NCBI RefSeq assembly: GCF_004004555.2
Contig: NZ_SACP01000003.1
Span: 62,001 to 126,000 of the forward strand
Direction: 5' to 3'
DNA from: Methylobacterium oryzihabitans
GTDB taxonomy: Bacteria > Pseudomonadota > Alphaproteobacteria > Rhizobiales > Beijerinckiaceae
DNA length: 64,000 bases
Positions 8,525-17,279 of the stretch are shown here, one piece after another. Within the stretch, counting starts at the first letter, position 1. Each line of letters opens with the position of its first letter. The notes beneath the pieces were generated by a model. It did no database searches and was not told the DNA's origin. It saw nothing but the letters and a program-made list of their open reading frames with translations. The position numbers and the translations under genes are program-made.

Positions 8525-8556
8525 CCCCGTCCGGCGCCCGGAAGCCGGACGAGGGG
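8525..8556. repeat. Stem-loop in the divergent GT4/VpsF intergenic region
   Basis: CGTCCGGC (8528-8535) and GCCGGACG (8544-8551) form an 8-bp stem with an 8-base loop, with flanking CCCC and GGGG extending it imperfectly. It lies between the GT4 start (8446) and the gene at 8736. It might be a regulatory hairpin or operator; no other feature was seen in the 289-bp gap. Confidence 0.4.
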
Positions 8557-8735
8557 ACGGGGCATTAACCCCGCCCGCATTGTTTCCCGTGCGGATCGGC
8601 CCGAATCGCGCCGGCGCGATTGCCTTCGCGCGCCCGAACCGGGCAGAGTGGCGAAGTCGTCGGCAGATGGGTCGTGCGTGATCGGGACCGTCCGGGGCGT
8701 CGCGACTTCGGGAACACCAGGGTCACTCTCGCGCG

Positions 8736-10028
8736 ATGAGCGGAACCGGACGGCAGGCGTGGACCGGAGACGAGACGGCGACCCCGCTGTACTCTGCGCT
8801 CTTTCTGACGGCCGCGGCCCTGATCCTGATGCGGATCGGGCTGAACGGGCGGGTTCTCGACCTCGTCATCAACTACACCGCCGAGGGCGGCACGATAGTC
8901 GAGAAGATCCACCCCGCGTTCTGGGGCCTGCTCGCCGTCGCGGCCGTCACCTTCGCGACCGTCCGCGTGGCGCTCGACGCCTGGGAACTGCGCGCGGTGC
9001 GGGCGCTCCTCGGGTTCTGCGCGGTGGCGAGCGCGCTCCTCGTGGTCGCCGGCCTGTCGGGGCGCAGCGCGTCGGTCGGCTACCTCCTCGACAGCTACGT
9101 CACCCTGATCGTGCTGGCGGTGCTGTTCGCGTTTCCGGCGGCGTGGCGGCGCGGCTTCGGCCATCTGCTGCTCGGCTACGTCGTGCTCTCGGCGCTCGTC
9201 GGCATCGCCGAGTTCCTGCTGCGGGTCCGGCTGATGCCGTTCAGCGAGAGCGAGGCGGTCTTCCGGCCCACCGCCCTGACCTCGCACCCGCTCGAGCTCG
9301 GCCTGTGGTGCACGGCCGGCCTCGGCTTCGTCGCGGCGTCGGACTGGCGCCCGCTCGGGCGGGCCGCCGCGTCGGCGATCCTCGTCGCCGGCTGCGTCGC
9401 CTCGGGGGCGCGGCTCGCCACGATGGTCACCGGAGCCTGCGCCGCCGGGCTACTCGTCCACGGCGCCGGCGCCGGCCTGCCGCCCGAGCAGCGCCGGCAG
9501 CGGCGGCTCCTCGCCGGGCTCGGGGTGGTGCTGCTCGCCCCCGTCCTCCTCGCGGTCCTCGCGGCCGCGGGGGCGCTCGGCCGCTTCGGCGGCGGCATCG
9601 CCGACGAGAACGCGATGGCGCGGGTCGACGTCTACGGCGTGTTCCGGTTCCTGTCCTGGGGCGAGATCCTGCTCGGCACCGACATCAACGCGGTGCTCAA
9701 GATCGTCAACGAACGCTTCGGCCTGCCGTTCATCGAGAGCTCCTTCGTGGTGTTCGCGGTCCAGTTCGGGTTGATCGGCGCCGCCCTGTTCCTCGGCATG
9801 CTCGCCCGGCTGATGCGGGTGCTCGTCGCCGGCTCCCCCGGCAGCGTGGTGATGGCCGTGGTCGCGTTCTTCGCGGTGGCGCTCAGCAACAACGGCCTGT
9901 CGACCAAGACGACCGCGATGTTCCTCATCGTGACGCTGGCGATCGCCTTCCACCCGCCGCACCCCCTCGCGTCCAGGAATCCCCTCGCGCCCAAAAATCC
10001 CCTCGCGCCAAGGAGCGGCGCCGCATGA
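8736..10028 (+). CDS. VpsF-like polysaccharide biosynthesis membrane protein
   Basis: 430 residues with about ten hydrophobic helices (for example ALFLTAAALILMRIGL, FWGLLAVAAVTFATV, LGVVLLAPVLLAVLAAAGAL) and a central periplasmic segment containing FRPTALTSHPLELGLWCTAG, as in O-antigen polymerase/ligase-type proteins of the VpsF group. It probably polymerises or ligates repeat units at the inner membrane. It is the first gene of a unit with the GINT1-like gene 31 bp downstream. The last 18 or so residues are made of three six-residue repeats (see the repeat entry). Confidence 0.7.
   Translation: MSGTGRQAWTGDETATPLYSALFLTAAALILMRIGLNGRVLDLVINYTAEGGTIVEKIHPAFWGLLAVAAVTFATVRVALDAWELRAVRALLGFCAVASALLVVAGLSGRSASVGYLLDSYVTLIVLAVLFAFPAAWRRGFGHLLLGYVVLSALVGIAEFLLRVRLMPFSESEAVFRPTALTSHPLELGLWCTAGLGFVAASDWRPLGRAAASAILVAGCVASGARLATMVTGACAAGLLVHGAGAGLPPEQRRQRRLLAGLGVVLLAPVLLAVLAAAGALGRFGGGIADENAMARVDVYGVFRFLSWGEILLGTDINAVLKIVNERFGLPFIESSFVVFAVQFGLIGAALFLGMLARLMRVLVAGSPGSVVMAVVAFFAVALSNNGLSTKTTAMFLIVTLAIAFHPPHPLASRNPLAPKNPLAPRSGAA
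9963..10016 (+). repeat. Three 18-bp in-frame repeats at the end of the VpsF-like gene
   Basis: Three tandem 18-bp units (9963-9980, 9981-9998, 9999-10016) all begin CCCCTCGCG and encode PLASRN, PLAPKN and PLAPRS. The unit is a multiple of three, so copy-number change would lengthen or shorten the cytoplasmic tail by six residues without a frameshift. Confidence 0.8.
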
Positions 10029-10059
10029 CCCTCCGCCGTCCCCGTCCGGTCGCCTCGCC

Positions 10060-11607
10060 ATGTCGCCGCTGAGCCTGATGCGGTCCCCCGACCGGGAGGC
10101 GTCGCCCCAGTCGCCGCCGGTTCCGGCTCGCCGGGTGACCGTCCGCCTCGATCCGGACCGGATCTGGCGCTGGCAGCTCTGGCTTCTCGACGCGCTGGCG
10201 CGGGCCGGAATCGGGCAGGTCGCGGTGGCGTTCGGGCCCGGGCATCCGCTGCCGCCGGCCCTGCGTCTGCTGCTGTCCCTGGAGCGTCAGATCTACCGGC
10301 TGCGCGGCGAGCAGGCGGCCGACCTCGTCGATCCGGGGGACCTGCGGGCGTTCGGGCCGAAGGTCGCGTCCGGGCCGGAGGGCGGGCCCGACCTCGTGAT
10401 CGATCTCACCGGCGACCCCTGCGCGGCGGGCGGGCCGTGCCTGCAGCCGCTCTACGGCGGCCTGGCGGGGGACGACGCGCTCCTCGACGCCCTGCTGGCC
10501 GGCGAGCCGGTGCGGCTGCGCCTCGCCGGCAGCCCGCATCGCGCCGACGCCGACCTGCTGCCGGCGGCGGAGTGCCGGACGGTTCTGACCCGCAGCCTCA
10601 ACCGGGTGTTCAGCACGGTCCTGAGCCTCTGCCTCGCCGAGGCGCTCGGTCCTCTCGCCGCGCCCGAGCGCCGGGCCGGCGTCGCAGTGCGGGCGCGGTC
10701 GGCCCGGCCGGGCGCGGCCGCGCTCGGCGCCTTCCTGGCCCGCACCGCCGCCGCCAAGCTCGCCGCCCGCCTGACCCGCCTGTGCACGACGGCGCCGCAC
10801 TGGCGCGTCGGCTGGCGGCCGCTGTCGGGCGAGGCCGACTTCACCGGCCGCACCGGGCAGGTCCCGGGGGGCTACGCGGTGCTGCCCGACGACGGCCGGC
10901 GCTACTACGCCGACCCGTTCGTCCTCGCCGAGGCCGGACGGCGGTTCCTGTTCGTCGAGGAATACGGCTACGCCGGCGGCAAGGGCCTGATCTCGGCCGC
11001 CGAGATCGGCCCCGACGGCCGCATCGGCACGCCGCGCCCGGTGATCGAGGAGGCGCACCACCTCTCCTACCCGTTCGTGTTCGCCCATGCCGGCGCCCAC
11101 TACATGATCCCGGAAAGCTCGTCCTGCCGCCGGGTCGAGCTGTACCGGGCCACCCGGCTGCCCGACCGCTGGGAGCGTGTCGCAATCCTCCTCGACGGCA
11201 TCGCGGCCTCGGACGTGACGCTCACGCGGATGCGCGGGACGTGGTGGATGTTCGCCGGCACCCATCCCTGGCAATCCTCGGTGCGCGACACCCTGAGCCT
11301 GTTCAGCGCGCCCGACCTGCTCGGCCCGTGGACGCCGCACCCGCAGAACCCGGTCGTGGTCGACCTGCGCGCGGCCCGGCCCGGCGGCGCGCTCTACCGC
11401 AAGGGCGGGCACCTCTGGCGCCCGGCCCAGGACGCCACCGGCGGCTACGGCTCCGCCCTGTCGCTGTGCCGGATCGACCGCCTCACCCCGACCGAGTACC
11501 GCCAGAGCCTCGAGACGGTGCTGCGCCCCGGCGGGCCTTGGGCGACGGCCGGCCTCCACACTCTCAACCGCGGCGGCGGCATCGAGGTGATCGACGGGCT
11601 GTTCTGA
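10060..11607 (+). CDS. GINT1-like glucosyl/hexosaminyl transferase-related propeller protein
   Basis: 515 residues in two parts. The N-terminal half (about 1-250) is a Rossmann-like region with PDLVIDLTGD, recalling the formyltransferase-like N-domain of related bacterial proteins. The C-terminal half (about 260-515) resembles the glucosamine inositolphosphorylceramide transferase 1 / GH43-like five-bladed propeller: RRYYADPFVLAEAGRRFLF, HHLSYPFVFAHAGAHYMIPE, WWMFAGTHPW and FSAPDLLGPWTPHPQNPVV. Bacterial homologues sit in polysaccharide loci; the reaction here is unknown. It follows the VpsF-like gene by 31 bp and ends just before a bidirectional hairpin. Confidence 0.6.
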   Translation: MSPLSLMRSPDREASPQSPPVPARRVTVRLDPDRIWRWQLWLLDALARAGIGQVAVAFGPGHPLPPALRLLLSLERQIYRLRGEQAADLVDPGDLRAFGPKVASGPEGGPDLVIDLTGDPCAAGGPCLQPLYGGLAGDDALLDALLAGEPVRLRLAGSPHRADADLLPAAECRTVLTRSLNRVFSTVLSLCLAEALGPLAAPERRAGVAVRARSARPGAAALGAFLARTAAAKLAARLTRLCTTAPHWRVGWRPLSGEADFTGRTGQVPGGYAVLPDDGRRYYADPFVLAEAGRRFLFVEEYGYAGGKGLISAAEIGPDGRIGTPRPVIEEAHHLSYPFVFAHAGAHYMIPESSSCRRVELYRATRLPDRWERVAILLDGIAASDVTLTRMRGTWWMFAGTHPWQSSVRDTLSLFSAPDLLGPWTPHPQNPVVVDLRAARPGGALYRKGGHLWRPAQDATGGYGSALSLCRIDRLTPTEYRQSLETVLRPGGPWATAGLHTLNRGGGIEVIDGLF

Positions 11608-11608
11608 G

Positions 11609-11630
11609 GCCGCCCGCGGCCGCGGGCGGC
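11609..11630. terminator. Perfect 22-bp GC palindrome between convergent genes
   Basis: GCCGCCCGCGG and its reverse complement abut to give an 11-bp stem just after the stop of the GINT1-like gene (11607) and before the stop of the opposing acyltransferase gene (11642). The position suggests a bidirectional terminator, although there is no U run on either side. Confidence 0.5.
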
Positions 11631-11641
11631 GCGATCCGCTC

Positions 11642-12811
11642 TCAGGCGCCGGCCACGCTCCGCGCCGGCGCGATCCGCCGCAGGCCGGCCTGAAGCCGCG
11701 TGCGCGCGTGCGCGTACTGGCCCGAGGTCCGCACCCGGATGTCGCGCAGGCCGTAGAGCAGCCGGCCGCCGAGGATGGCGCGCGGCGTCGCGGCATGGTC
11801 GAACTCGCCGGCCGAGGCGAGGACGCGGCCGCTGCGCCCGACCAGCCCCTGCTTGAACAGGCGCAGGCCCGGATTGCCGATCCCGGTGCCGAGGTCGTAC
11901 CACGCCGCCCCGGACGCGGCGAGGCGGCACGCGATCCCCCAGTGCAGGGCGTAGCCCGCCCGGAGCGACAGGCCCGCATCGGCGGTGGCGCCGAACAGGT
12001 AATGGGCGACGTCCCCGCCCGCGATCACGATCGCCGCCGCGACCGTCTCACCGTCATGGGCGACCGTCGCCACGAGGACGCGCTCGGGCGGCAACTGCCG
12101 GAACAGCGCCGGCAGCGTGTGCAGCGCCTCGCGGCCGACGAACCGCTTGCGGGCGACGAGGGCGTCGTGGAGGGCGTGGAACTCCGGCAGCGCCTCCATC
12201 GGGTCCCGGAACCGCACGGTCAGCCCGTTGCGCTCGGCGAGCTTCAGGTTGTAGCGCCACTTCTGCGACAGGTCGGCCCGCAGGGCCGCCGCGTCGGGCC
12301 CGAGCCGCATCAGGAAGCTGTCGTTGCCGGCGCCGTCGCGGTTCCGGCGGAACCCGCTCTCGCGCAGCAGCGCCGCCTCGATCTCCTGGTAGTCCGGGTG
12401 AGGGGAGGGGCAGACGGTGAGGCACAGCCCGCGCCGGTCGCCGTACTCGGCCCGGAGCGCGACGAGGATCTCCCGGTAGACGTCCGGGTCGGCGGCCCGG
12501 CCGTGCCGGCGCCAGAACGGCCCGCCCTTGACGTAGGCGACGCCGACCGGGAGGCCGGGCGGGCGCATCAGCGCCACCCGCGCCCCGGCCACGGGGTCGC
12601 CGTCCCGCAGCAGCACGAGGTGGCTCATCCGGCCGGGGCCGCGCAGGCCGTCGGCATAGGCGGCGGTCTGGAAGCGGCTGACGTCGGCGAACCGGCCGGT
12701 GAGCCGGTCCCAGGCCGCGGGGGTGAGGCCGTCGACCGCGATCGACGGGCCGCCGGCCGGGACGGCGGCATGCGAGGACGCGAAGTCGGACAGGACGGCG
12801 GCATCGGACAC
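11642..12811 (-). CDS. FemAB/CelD-like GNAT acyltransferase
   Basis: 389 residues from a GTG start at 12811, preceded by GAGGAGG six bases upstream. The pattern is the Acetyltransf_6 (FemAB/BioF2/CelD-like) family: VAGARVALMRPPGLPVGVAYVKGGP-type strands, LSQKWRYNLKLAERNGL, FHALHDALVARK and the C-terminal acyl-CoA or aminoacyl-tRNA fold (GATADAGLSLRAGYALHW, AAWYDLGTGIGNPGLRLFK). In polysaccharide loci such proteins are thought to acylate sugars or lipids; the substrate is unknown. It is the last gene of the polysaccharide island, opposite in strand to the VpsF/GINT1 unit. Confidence 0.7.
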   Translation of the reverse strand: MSDAAVLSDFASSHAAVPAGGPSIAVDGLTPAAWDRLTGRFADVSRFQTAAYADGLRGPGRMSHLVLLRDGDPVAGARVALMRPPGLPVGVAYVKGGPFWRRHGRAADPDVYREILVALRAEYGDRRGLCLTVCPSPHPDYQEIEAALLRESGFRRNRDGAGNDSFLMRLGPDAAALRADLSQKWRYNLKLAERNGLTVRFRDPMEALPEFHALHDALVARKRFVGREALHTLPALFRQLPPERVLVATVAHDGETVAAAIVIAGGDVAHYLFGATADAGLSLRAGYALHWGIACRLAASGAAWYDLGTGIGNPGLRLFKQGLVGRSGRVLASAGEFDHAATPRAILGGRLLYGLRDIRVRTSGQYAHARTRLQAGLRRIAPARSVAGA

Positions 12812-13236
12812 GGAGGACCTCCTCGGGCATCAGCGAGACATGACCCAAGGAAAGACAGTCGCGGATCGAACGCAGGGCGGGTTGTGCCGTTGCGGGCAAC
12901 TTCGTCTGCCGTAGCGTCAGATCGCGACGATCTCTCCCGATCGCGACGACTGGGAGCAGATGCCGTGCCGATATCGGGACAACGGCGGAATGGCGCGATG
13001 GATCGGGCCCGAATATGGATGATGCGATTTTCGGACGATCAGTTCCGAACATCGTATCACCAGCCCGCGCGGCACTTGAGCGAAGCCGGGTTCCGCATTG
13101 CGAAGCAATCAATCAGAAACCGGACGAGGCGTCTCGTTCGACGGTGGCGGGACCGAGACGTCTCAGGACGGCCGAAGATCAATTCAGGTTGTGCTATGCA
13201 AGGACGCGTCGTGGCGCCTCGCGCGCCCGGGCCGGA
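12812..13236. other. 425-bp intergenic region, upstream of the acyltransferase gene
   Basis: No gene is supported. This gap is AT-richer than its surroundings, especially 13000-13200. It separates the 5' end of the acyltransferase gene (minus) from the 3' end of the hybrid kinase gene (minus), so it should contain the acyltransferase promoter. I see no clear terminator for the kinase gene and no strong palindrome. Confidence 0.6.
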
Positions 13237-14622
13237 TCAGGACTTGCGCAGCAGGTGCGCCAGGAGCGCGCGGAGCTGGCCGGGCTTGATCGGCTTGTGG
13301 ACCAGTTCGCAGCCGGCGGCGCGCACCGCCGCCTCGACCTCGGCCGAATGGTCGGCCGTGGTGACGATCGCCGGGATGTCGTGGCCGTGGACGGCGCGCA
13401 GCCACGCCACCGTGTCGAGGCCGCAGGCGCCGCCCTCGAGGTGGTAGTCGGCGATGATCGCGTCCGGACCCCAGGTCGAGCCCGGCATCAGCCGCACGAG
13501 GCTCAGGTGGTCGCGGGCGGCCAGCGCGTAGGCGTCCCAGCGCTGGAACAGCCGGGCCAGGGCCTCCAGGGCGGCGCGGTCGTTCTCGATCACCGCGATG
13601 CGGGCGCCCGCGAGGCTGCTCGGCAGGGCGAGCGCCACCGGCGGCCGCGGCGGCTCCGGCGCGCAGGCCGGCAGGGACAGGCTGAAGCGCGAGCCGTGCC
13701 CGACCCGCGAGGCCAGGGCGAGGGAGTGGCCGAGCGCCGAGACCGAGCGGCGCACGATCGACAGGCCGAGGCCCAGCGCGATCTCGCCGTCGACGCTCTC
13801 GCGCCCGCCGCGGTGGAATTCCTCGAAGATGAGGTCGCGGTCGGCCTCCGGGATGCCGGAGCCGGAATCGATCACGTCGATGCGCACGCCGCCGCCGCGC
13901 CGGCGCGCCGCCACCAGCACGCCGCCGGTGACGGTGTAGCGGATCGCGTTCGAGACGAGGTTCTGGACGATGCGCTGGAGCATCACGACGTCGCTCGACA
14001 CCCAGGCGCTGCCGGGCCGTACCGTCAGGCGCAGGCCCTTTCGGGCGGCGAGCGGCCCGAAGCTCGCCTCGACCCCGGCCAGCACGTCGGCGACCCGCAC
14101 CGCGCGGGGCGCTGGCTGCACCAGCCCGGCATCGAGCTTCGAGATGTCGAGCAGCGTCTTGATGAGGTCCTCGATGGTCTGCAGGCCGCGCTCGACCTGC
14201 CCGACGATGCCGAGCGCCTCGGCCCCGAGCGTCATGTCGGACAGGGCCGACAGCGACAGGCGGGCGGCGTTGAGGGGCTGGAGCAGGTCGTGGCTCGCCG
14301 CGGTGAGGAACCGGGTCTTCGAGCGGTTGGCGCGCTCGGCCTCCTCCTTGGCGGCGGTGAGCGCCCCGTTCGAGCGCTCCAGGCTGCGCATCAGCGCGGT
14401 CAGCTCCTCGGTCCGGGCCCGCACCTGCCCTTCGAGGGTGACGGCGGTCTGGAACAGGGCGTAGGCGCTGCCGGGCTGCGAGGTCGAGCGCTCGACCTGC
14501 GACATCAGCGCGGCGTTGATCCGCTCAAGCTTGGCGACCCGGCGGCGCAGGGCCTCGGTCTCGTCGGCGGCGGCCGGGTCCGCCGGCGCCGCGATCTCGG
14601 CGATCAGCCGGTCGGCGGTCAT
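13237..14622 (-). CDS. Hybrid sensor histidine kinase/response regulator, partner of the FIST protein
   Basis: 461 residues from ATG 14622. An N-terminal coiled coil (LRRRVAKLERINAALMSQVE, then RARTEELTALMRSLE) leads to the HisKA motif FLTAASHDLLQPLNAA with the phospho-acceptor at about His111, the ATPase domain (LVSNAIRYT, IDVIDSGSGIPEADRDLIFEEF, LGLGLSIVRR), and a C-terminal receiver (IENDRAALEALARLF, IIADYHLEGG as the Asp block, VHKPIKP as the Lys). There is no transmembrane helix or obvious sensor domain, so it is cytosolic. It overlaps the FIST gene by 4 bp, and a LuxR-type regulator is divergent about 1.8 kb away; FIST as the ligand sensor is inferred. Confidence 0.9.
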   Translation of the reverse strand: MTADRLIAEIAAPADPAAADETEALRRRVAKLERINAALMSQVERSTSQPGSAYALFQTAVTLEGQVRARTEELTALMRSLERSNGALTAAKEEAERANRSKTRFLTAASHDLLQPLNAARLSLSALSDMTLGAEALGIVGQVERGLQTIEDLIKTLLDISKLDAGLVQPAPRAVRVADVLAGVEASFGPLAARKGLRLTVRPGSAWVSSDVVMLQRIVQNLVSNAIRYTVTGGVLVAARRRGGGVRIDVIDSGSGIPEADRDLIFEEFHRGGRESVDGEIALGLGLSIVRRSVSALGHSLALASRVGHGSRFSLSLPACAPEPPRPPVALALPSSLAGARIAVIENDRAALEALARLFQRWDAYALAARDHLSLVRLMPGSTWGPDAIIADYHLEGGACGLDTVAWLRAVHGHDIPAIVTTADHSAEVEAAVRAAGCELVHKPIKPGQLRALLAHLLRKS

Positions 14623-15782
14623 GACAGGGCCGGCCGCCCGATCGCGATGCCGGTGAAGGTCTGGTTCAGGTGCATCGAGCGGAACTGCTCGCCGTAGGTC
14701 TCGAAGCCGACGACGTTGTAGCGCCGGTACAGGTCGGCGATGCGGTGGCGGACCCGGTGCAATTCGCCGTCGAGGCGGCGCAGCACGCATTCGAACCCGA
14801 TGATGAGGTCGAGCCCGCCGAGGCTGGCATCGAGCCGCGCCAGCTCGTCCCGGGTCGCCGCGACCAGGTCCTTCTGGCGTGCCAGGGTCAGCACCACGCC
14901 CTCGTCGATGGCGCAGTGGAAGCTCAGCGAGCCGTCCGGGTTGAGGTGGCGGATCGAGCGGCAGAAATAGTCGCCGCCGGCCCGCACCACGAGCGGGTTG
15001 GCGGCGAAGCTCGACGGCGTCAGCCGGTCGGGCGAGAGCCCGAGCGCCGCGGCGTACTCCGCCGCCGCCGGCTCGGCGTTCAGCTCGCGCACCGTGCGCT
15101 GCCCGTCGGCGGTCTCGGTCACCACGAACTTGATGCCGGTCGGCTCGAAATTGTCGTTCTTGAAGATCTCGACCGGGAAGTCGGTCTCGGCCAGCAGCAG
15201 GATCGCCGCGCGCCGGTGCACCGCGCCGTCGTGGATCAGGGCGGTGTCGCTGAAGGTCATCTCGTCGCCCGCCGAGCCGCCGACCAGCGGCACCCCGTCG
15301 AGGCCCTGGGTCACCGCGGCGATCACCGCCTCCTCGGCATTGGCGAGGCCGTCGATGAGCGAGATCGCGAAGCGGTGGCCCGGCGGTCCGCCGAGCCCGT
15401 CGAGGTCCTGGCGCAGCCGCCGCACCGAACTCGCCGCGCGCTCGGCGTCGAGGTCGCGGATCCGGTCGAGGACCGTCGTGGCGATCCGGAAGCCCTCGTG
15501 CGGGAACGCGACCGCGACGAGGCCGCGGGCGAGCCCGGCGGTCGGGCTGATCTCGCCCGACGATGTGCAGCCGGCGACCCGGGTGCCCGGAAAGTGCCGC
15601 GCGAGGGCGTCGTTGAGCGCCTCCGGCCCGTAGACCGGCGAGAAGAACAGCAGCAGGTGGGCGATCCGCCCTCGGTCGAGCGCGGCCGCGATCGCCGCCA
15701 CGGCGGCGTCCGCACCGGATTCGTCGGTCCAGGCCGTCTGGATGCCGCACAGGTGCGAGCACGTTCGCGTGCTCTGCGCCAC
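14619..15782 (-). CDS. FIST-domain signal sensor protein
   Basis: 387 residues from GTG 15782 with a GGGAGGA site upstream. The sequence matches the FIST N domain (LLLFFSPVYGPEALNDAL, GTRVAGCTSSGEISPTAG, GLARGLVAVAFPHEGF) and the C domain (LINDGAVHRRAAILLLAE-type strands, SLSFHCAIDEGVVLTLARQKD, GFECVLRRLDGEL). FIST is a cytosolic domain proposed to bind small ligands such as amino acids and to pass the signal to kinases. It overlaps the hybrid kinase gene by four bases and probably forms one operon. The hydrophobic Cys near residue 92 of GCTSSGE is a conserved FIST feature. Confidence 0.92.
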   Translation of the reverse strand: MAQSTRTCSHLCGIQTAWTDESGADAAVAAIAAALDRGRIAHLLLFFSPVYGPEALNDALARHFPGTRVAGCTSSGEISPTAGLARGLVAVAFPHEGFRIATTVLDRIRDLDAERAASSVRRLRQDLDGLGGPPGHRFAISLIDGLANAEEAVIAAVTQGLDGVPLVGGSAGDEMTFSDTALIHDGAVHRRAAILLLAETDFPVEIFKNDNFEPTGIKFVVTETADGQRTVRELNAEPAAAEYAAALGLSPDRLTPSSFAANPLVVRAGGDYFCRSIRHLNPDGSLSFHCAIDEGVVLTLARQKDLVAATRDELARLDASLGGLDLIIGFECVLRRLDGELHRVRHRIADLYRRYNVVGFETYGEQFRSMHLNQTFTGIAIGRPALS

Positions 15783-16467
15783 GGTGTCCTCCCTTGTCCC
15801 GCCGCTGCGTCAGGCTGCGCCGGGCGGGTGAGGACCCATTATGCGACGGGCGGGCCGCGGGCGCAACGGCAGGTGGTCGCCCGACGGAGGAGGCCCGCGC
15901 AGGTGCGCAGGCGCAGCCGGTGCGGCGACTGCGCCTGCGCTGGGGAACGGGGCGGCGATCGCCCCCGCGATCCGCCGGGCCCGCCGCGTGAAGCGTGCCC
16001 GTCGTGATGCCGGCCCCGGCCCCGCCTGCGGCGCGGCGATGCTCTCTCCGACCGCTGACCCCGACGACGATAGGACCGCACCGCCCGAACGGCCTATTGG
16101 ACCAAGGTGCAGCCCCGTTGCCGCCGGCCGTCAAGTTGCTCCGCCGCTGCCCACCCGGCCGCCTTTCGTGTGCCGCCGTTACCCGCAAGTGTCCGCCGCC
16201 GTACCAAAGCACAGTGGATTGCCCGGAAGCGCGCATGCTAGCCCGGTCCCACGGGCGGATACATGACACAACTTCGCTCCGGCAGCGCGCGAGGCGGTGA
16301 CGCGGTGCGGTTGCCGAGCGGACGAGGGCGCGGCGGTGGCGGGAGACCGCGACGATGAGGCAGGATGGAGCGCGATGGTGGGATTGACCCGCCCGGCCGG
16401 GCAGGTGACTGCTTCCCGAGGCAGGCTTCCGGACGACGAGCCGGCGGCCGTCGCGGAGGGAGCGGAC
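15783..16467. other. 685-bp divergent regulatory region between FIST and LuxR regulator genes
   Basis: Both neighbouring genes are transcribed outward, so this region should contain the two divergent promoters. Long reading frames here are GC-driven artefacts. The regulator gene has a GGAGGGA site at 16456-16462. No operator palindrome of clear strength was found; the AT-richer part is roughly 16170-16280 and is the best place to look for promoters. Confidence 0.6.
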
Positions 16468-17133
16468 ATGCACCTGATGATCGTCGACGATCACCCGCTG
16501 TTCCGCGAGGCCCTGACCAGCGCGGTCCGCCTCGCCTTCCCGGAGGCCGAGATCGGCGAGGCCGACGGCATCGACAGCGCCTGCGAGGCGCTGTCGCGCG
16601 CCCGCTCGGTCGACCTCACCCTGCTCGACCTCACCATGCGCGGCGTCAACGGCTTCGACGGGCTGATCGCGATCCGCACCCGCTTCCCGCGCATCCCGGT
16701 CCTCGTCGTGTCCGGCCTCGACGATCCGCGCATCGTGCGCGAGGCCCTCGACCACGGCGCCGCCGGCTTCGTGCCGAAGGCCGCCGCCAAGACCGTGCTG
16801 ACCCAGGCGATCACCGACGTGCTGGGCGGCGCGATCTTCGTGCCGGACGGCCTGCTCGCCGAGCCCGGCGCCGCCGCCCCGCGCGGCAGCAAGCCGCCGA
16901 TCGCCCAGCGCATCGCCGAGCTGACGCCGCAGCAGGTCCGGGTGCTGCTGATGATCCGCCAGGGCAAGCTCAACAAGCAGATCGCCCACGAGCTCGGGGT
17001 CGGCGATTCCACCGTCAAGGCCCACGTCTCCGAGATCCTGCGCAAGCTCGGCGTCATCAGCCGCACCCAGATCGTCATCGAGACCGCCAACCTCGACTAC
17101 GACCGTATCCTGTCGGACCTTCCGGCGCACTGA
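16468..17133 (+). CDS. LuxR/NarL-family response regulator
   Basis: 221 residues from ATG 16468. Receiver domain at residues 1-120 with acidic pair D7-D8, phospho-acceptor D54 (LTLLDLTMRG) and the Lys in GFVPKAAA; C-terminal HTH of LuxR type (LTPQQVRVLLMIRQGKLNKQ, HELGVGDSTVKAHV, ILRKLGV). It is divergent from the FIST and kinase genes and immediately upstream of cstA in the same direction, with 146 bp in between. The obvious proposal is that the FIST-linked kinase phosphorylates it and that it controls cstA. Not proven by sequence. Confidence 0.93.
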   Translation: MHLMIVDDHPLFREALTSAVRLAFPEAEIGEADGIDSACEALSRARSVDLTLLDLTMRGVNGFDGLIAIRTRFPRIPVLVVSGLDDPRIVREALDHGAAGFVPKAAAKTVLTQAITDVLGGAIFVPDGLLAEPGAAAPRGSKPPIAQRIAELTPQQVRVLLMIRQGKLNKQIAHELGVGDSTVKAHVSEILRKLGVISRTQIVIETANLDYDRILSDLPAH

Positions 17134-17279
17134 ACCGCAAGCGGACGCAGCCTGCGGTCGCACGAGCCGGCTGCCGCTGCGGGATCAGACTTTATGATGA
17201 GTTGAAACCCGTCCATGATGGCGGAAACACCGCCCCGCCGGCGTGCGGGCCGGCGACGCTGTCGGGAGGGACGCGCATC

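Noticed and set aside
13237..17163. 1308-residue open frame covering the kinase, FIST and regulator region
   Set aside because: It is the kinase frame extended antisense and out of frame through unrelated genes; the true start is 14622.
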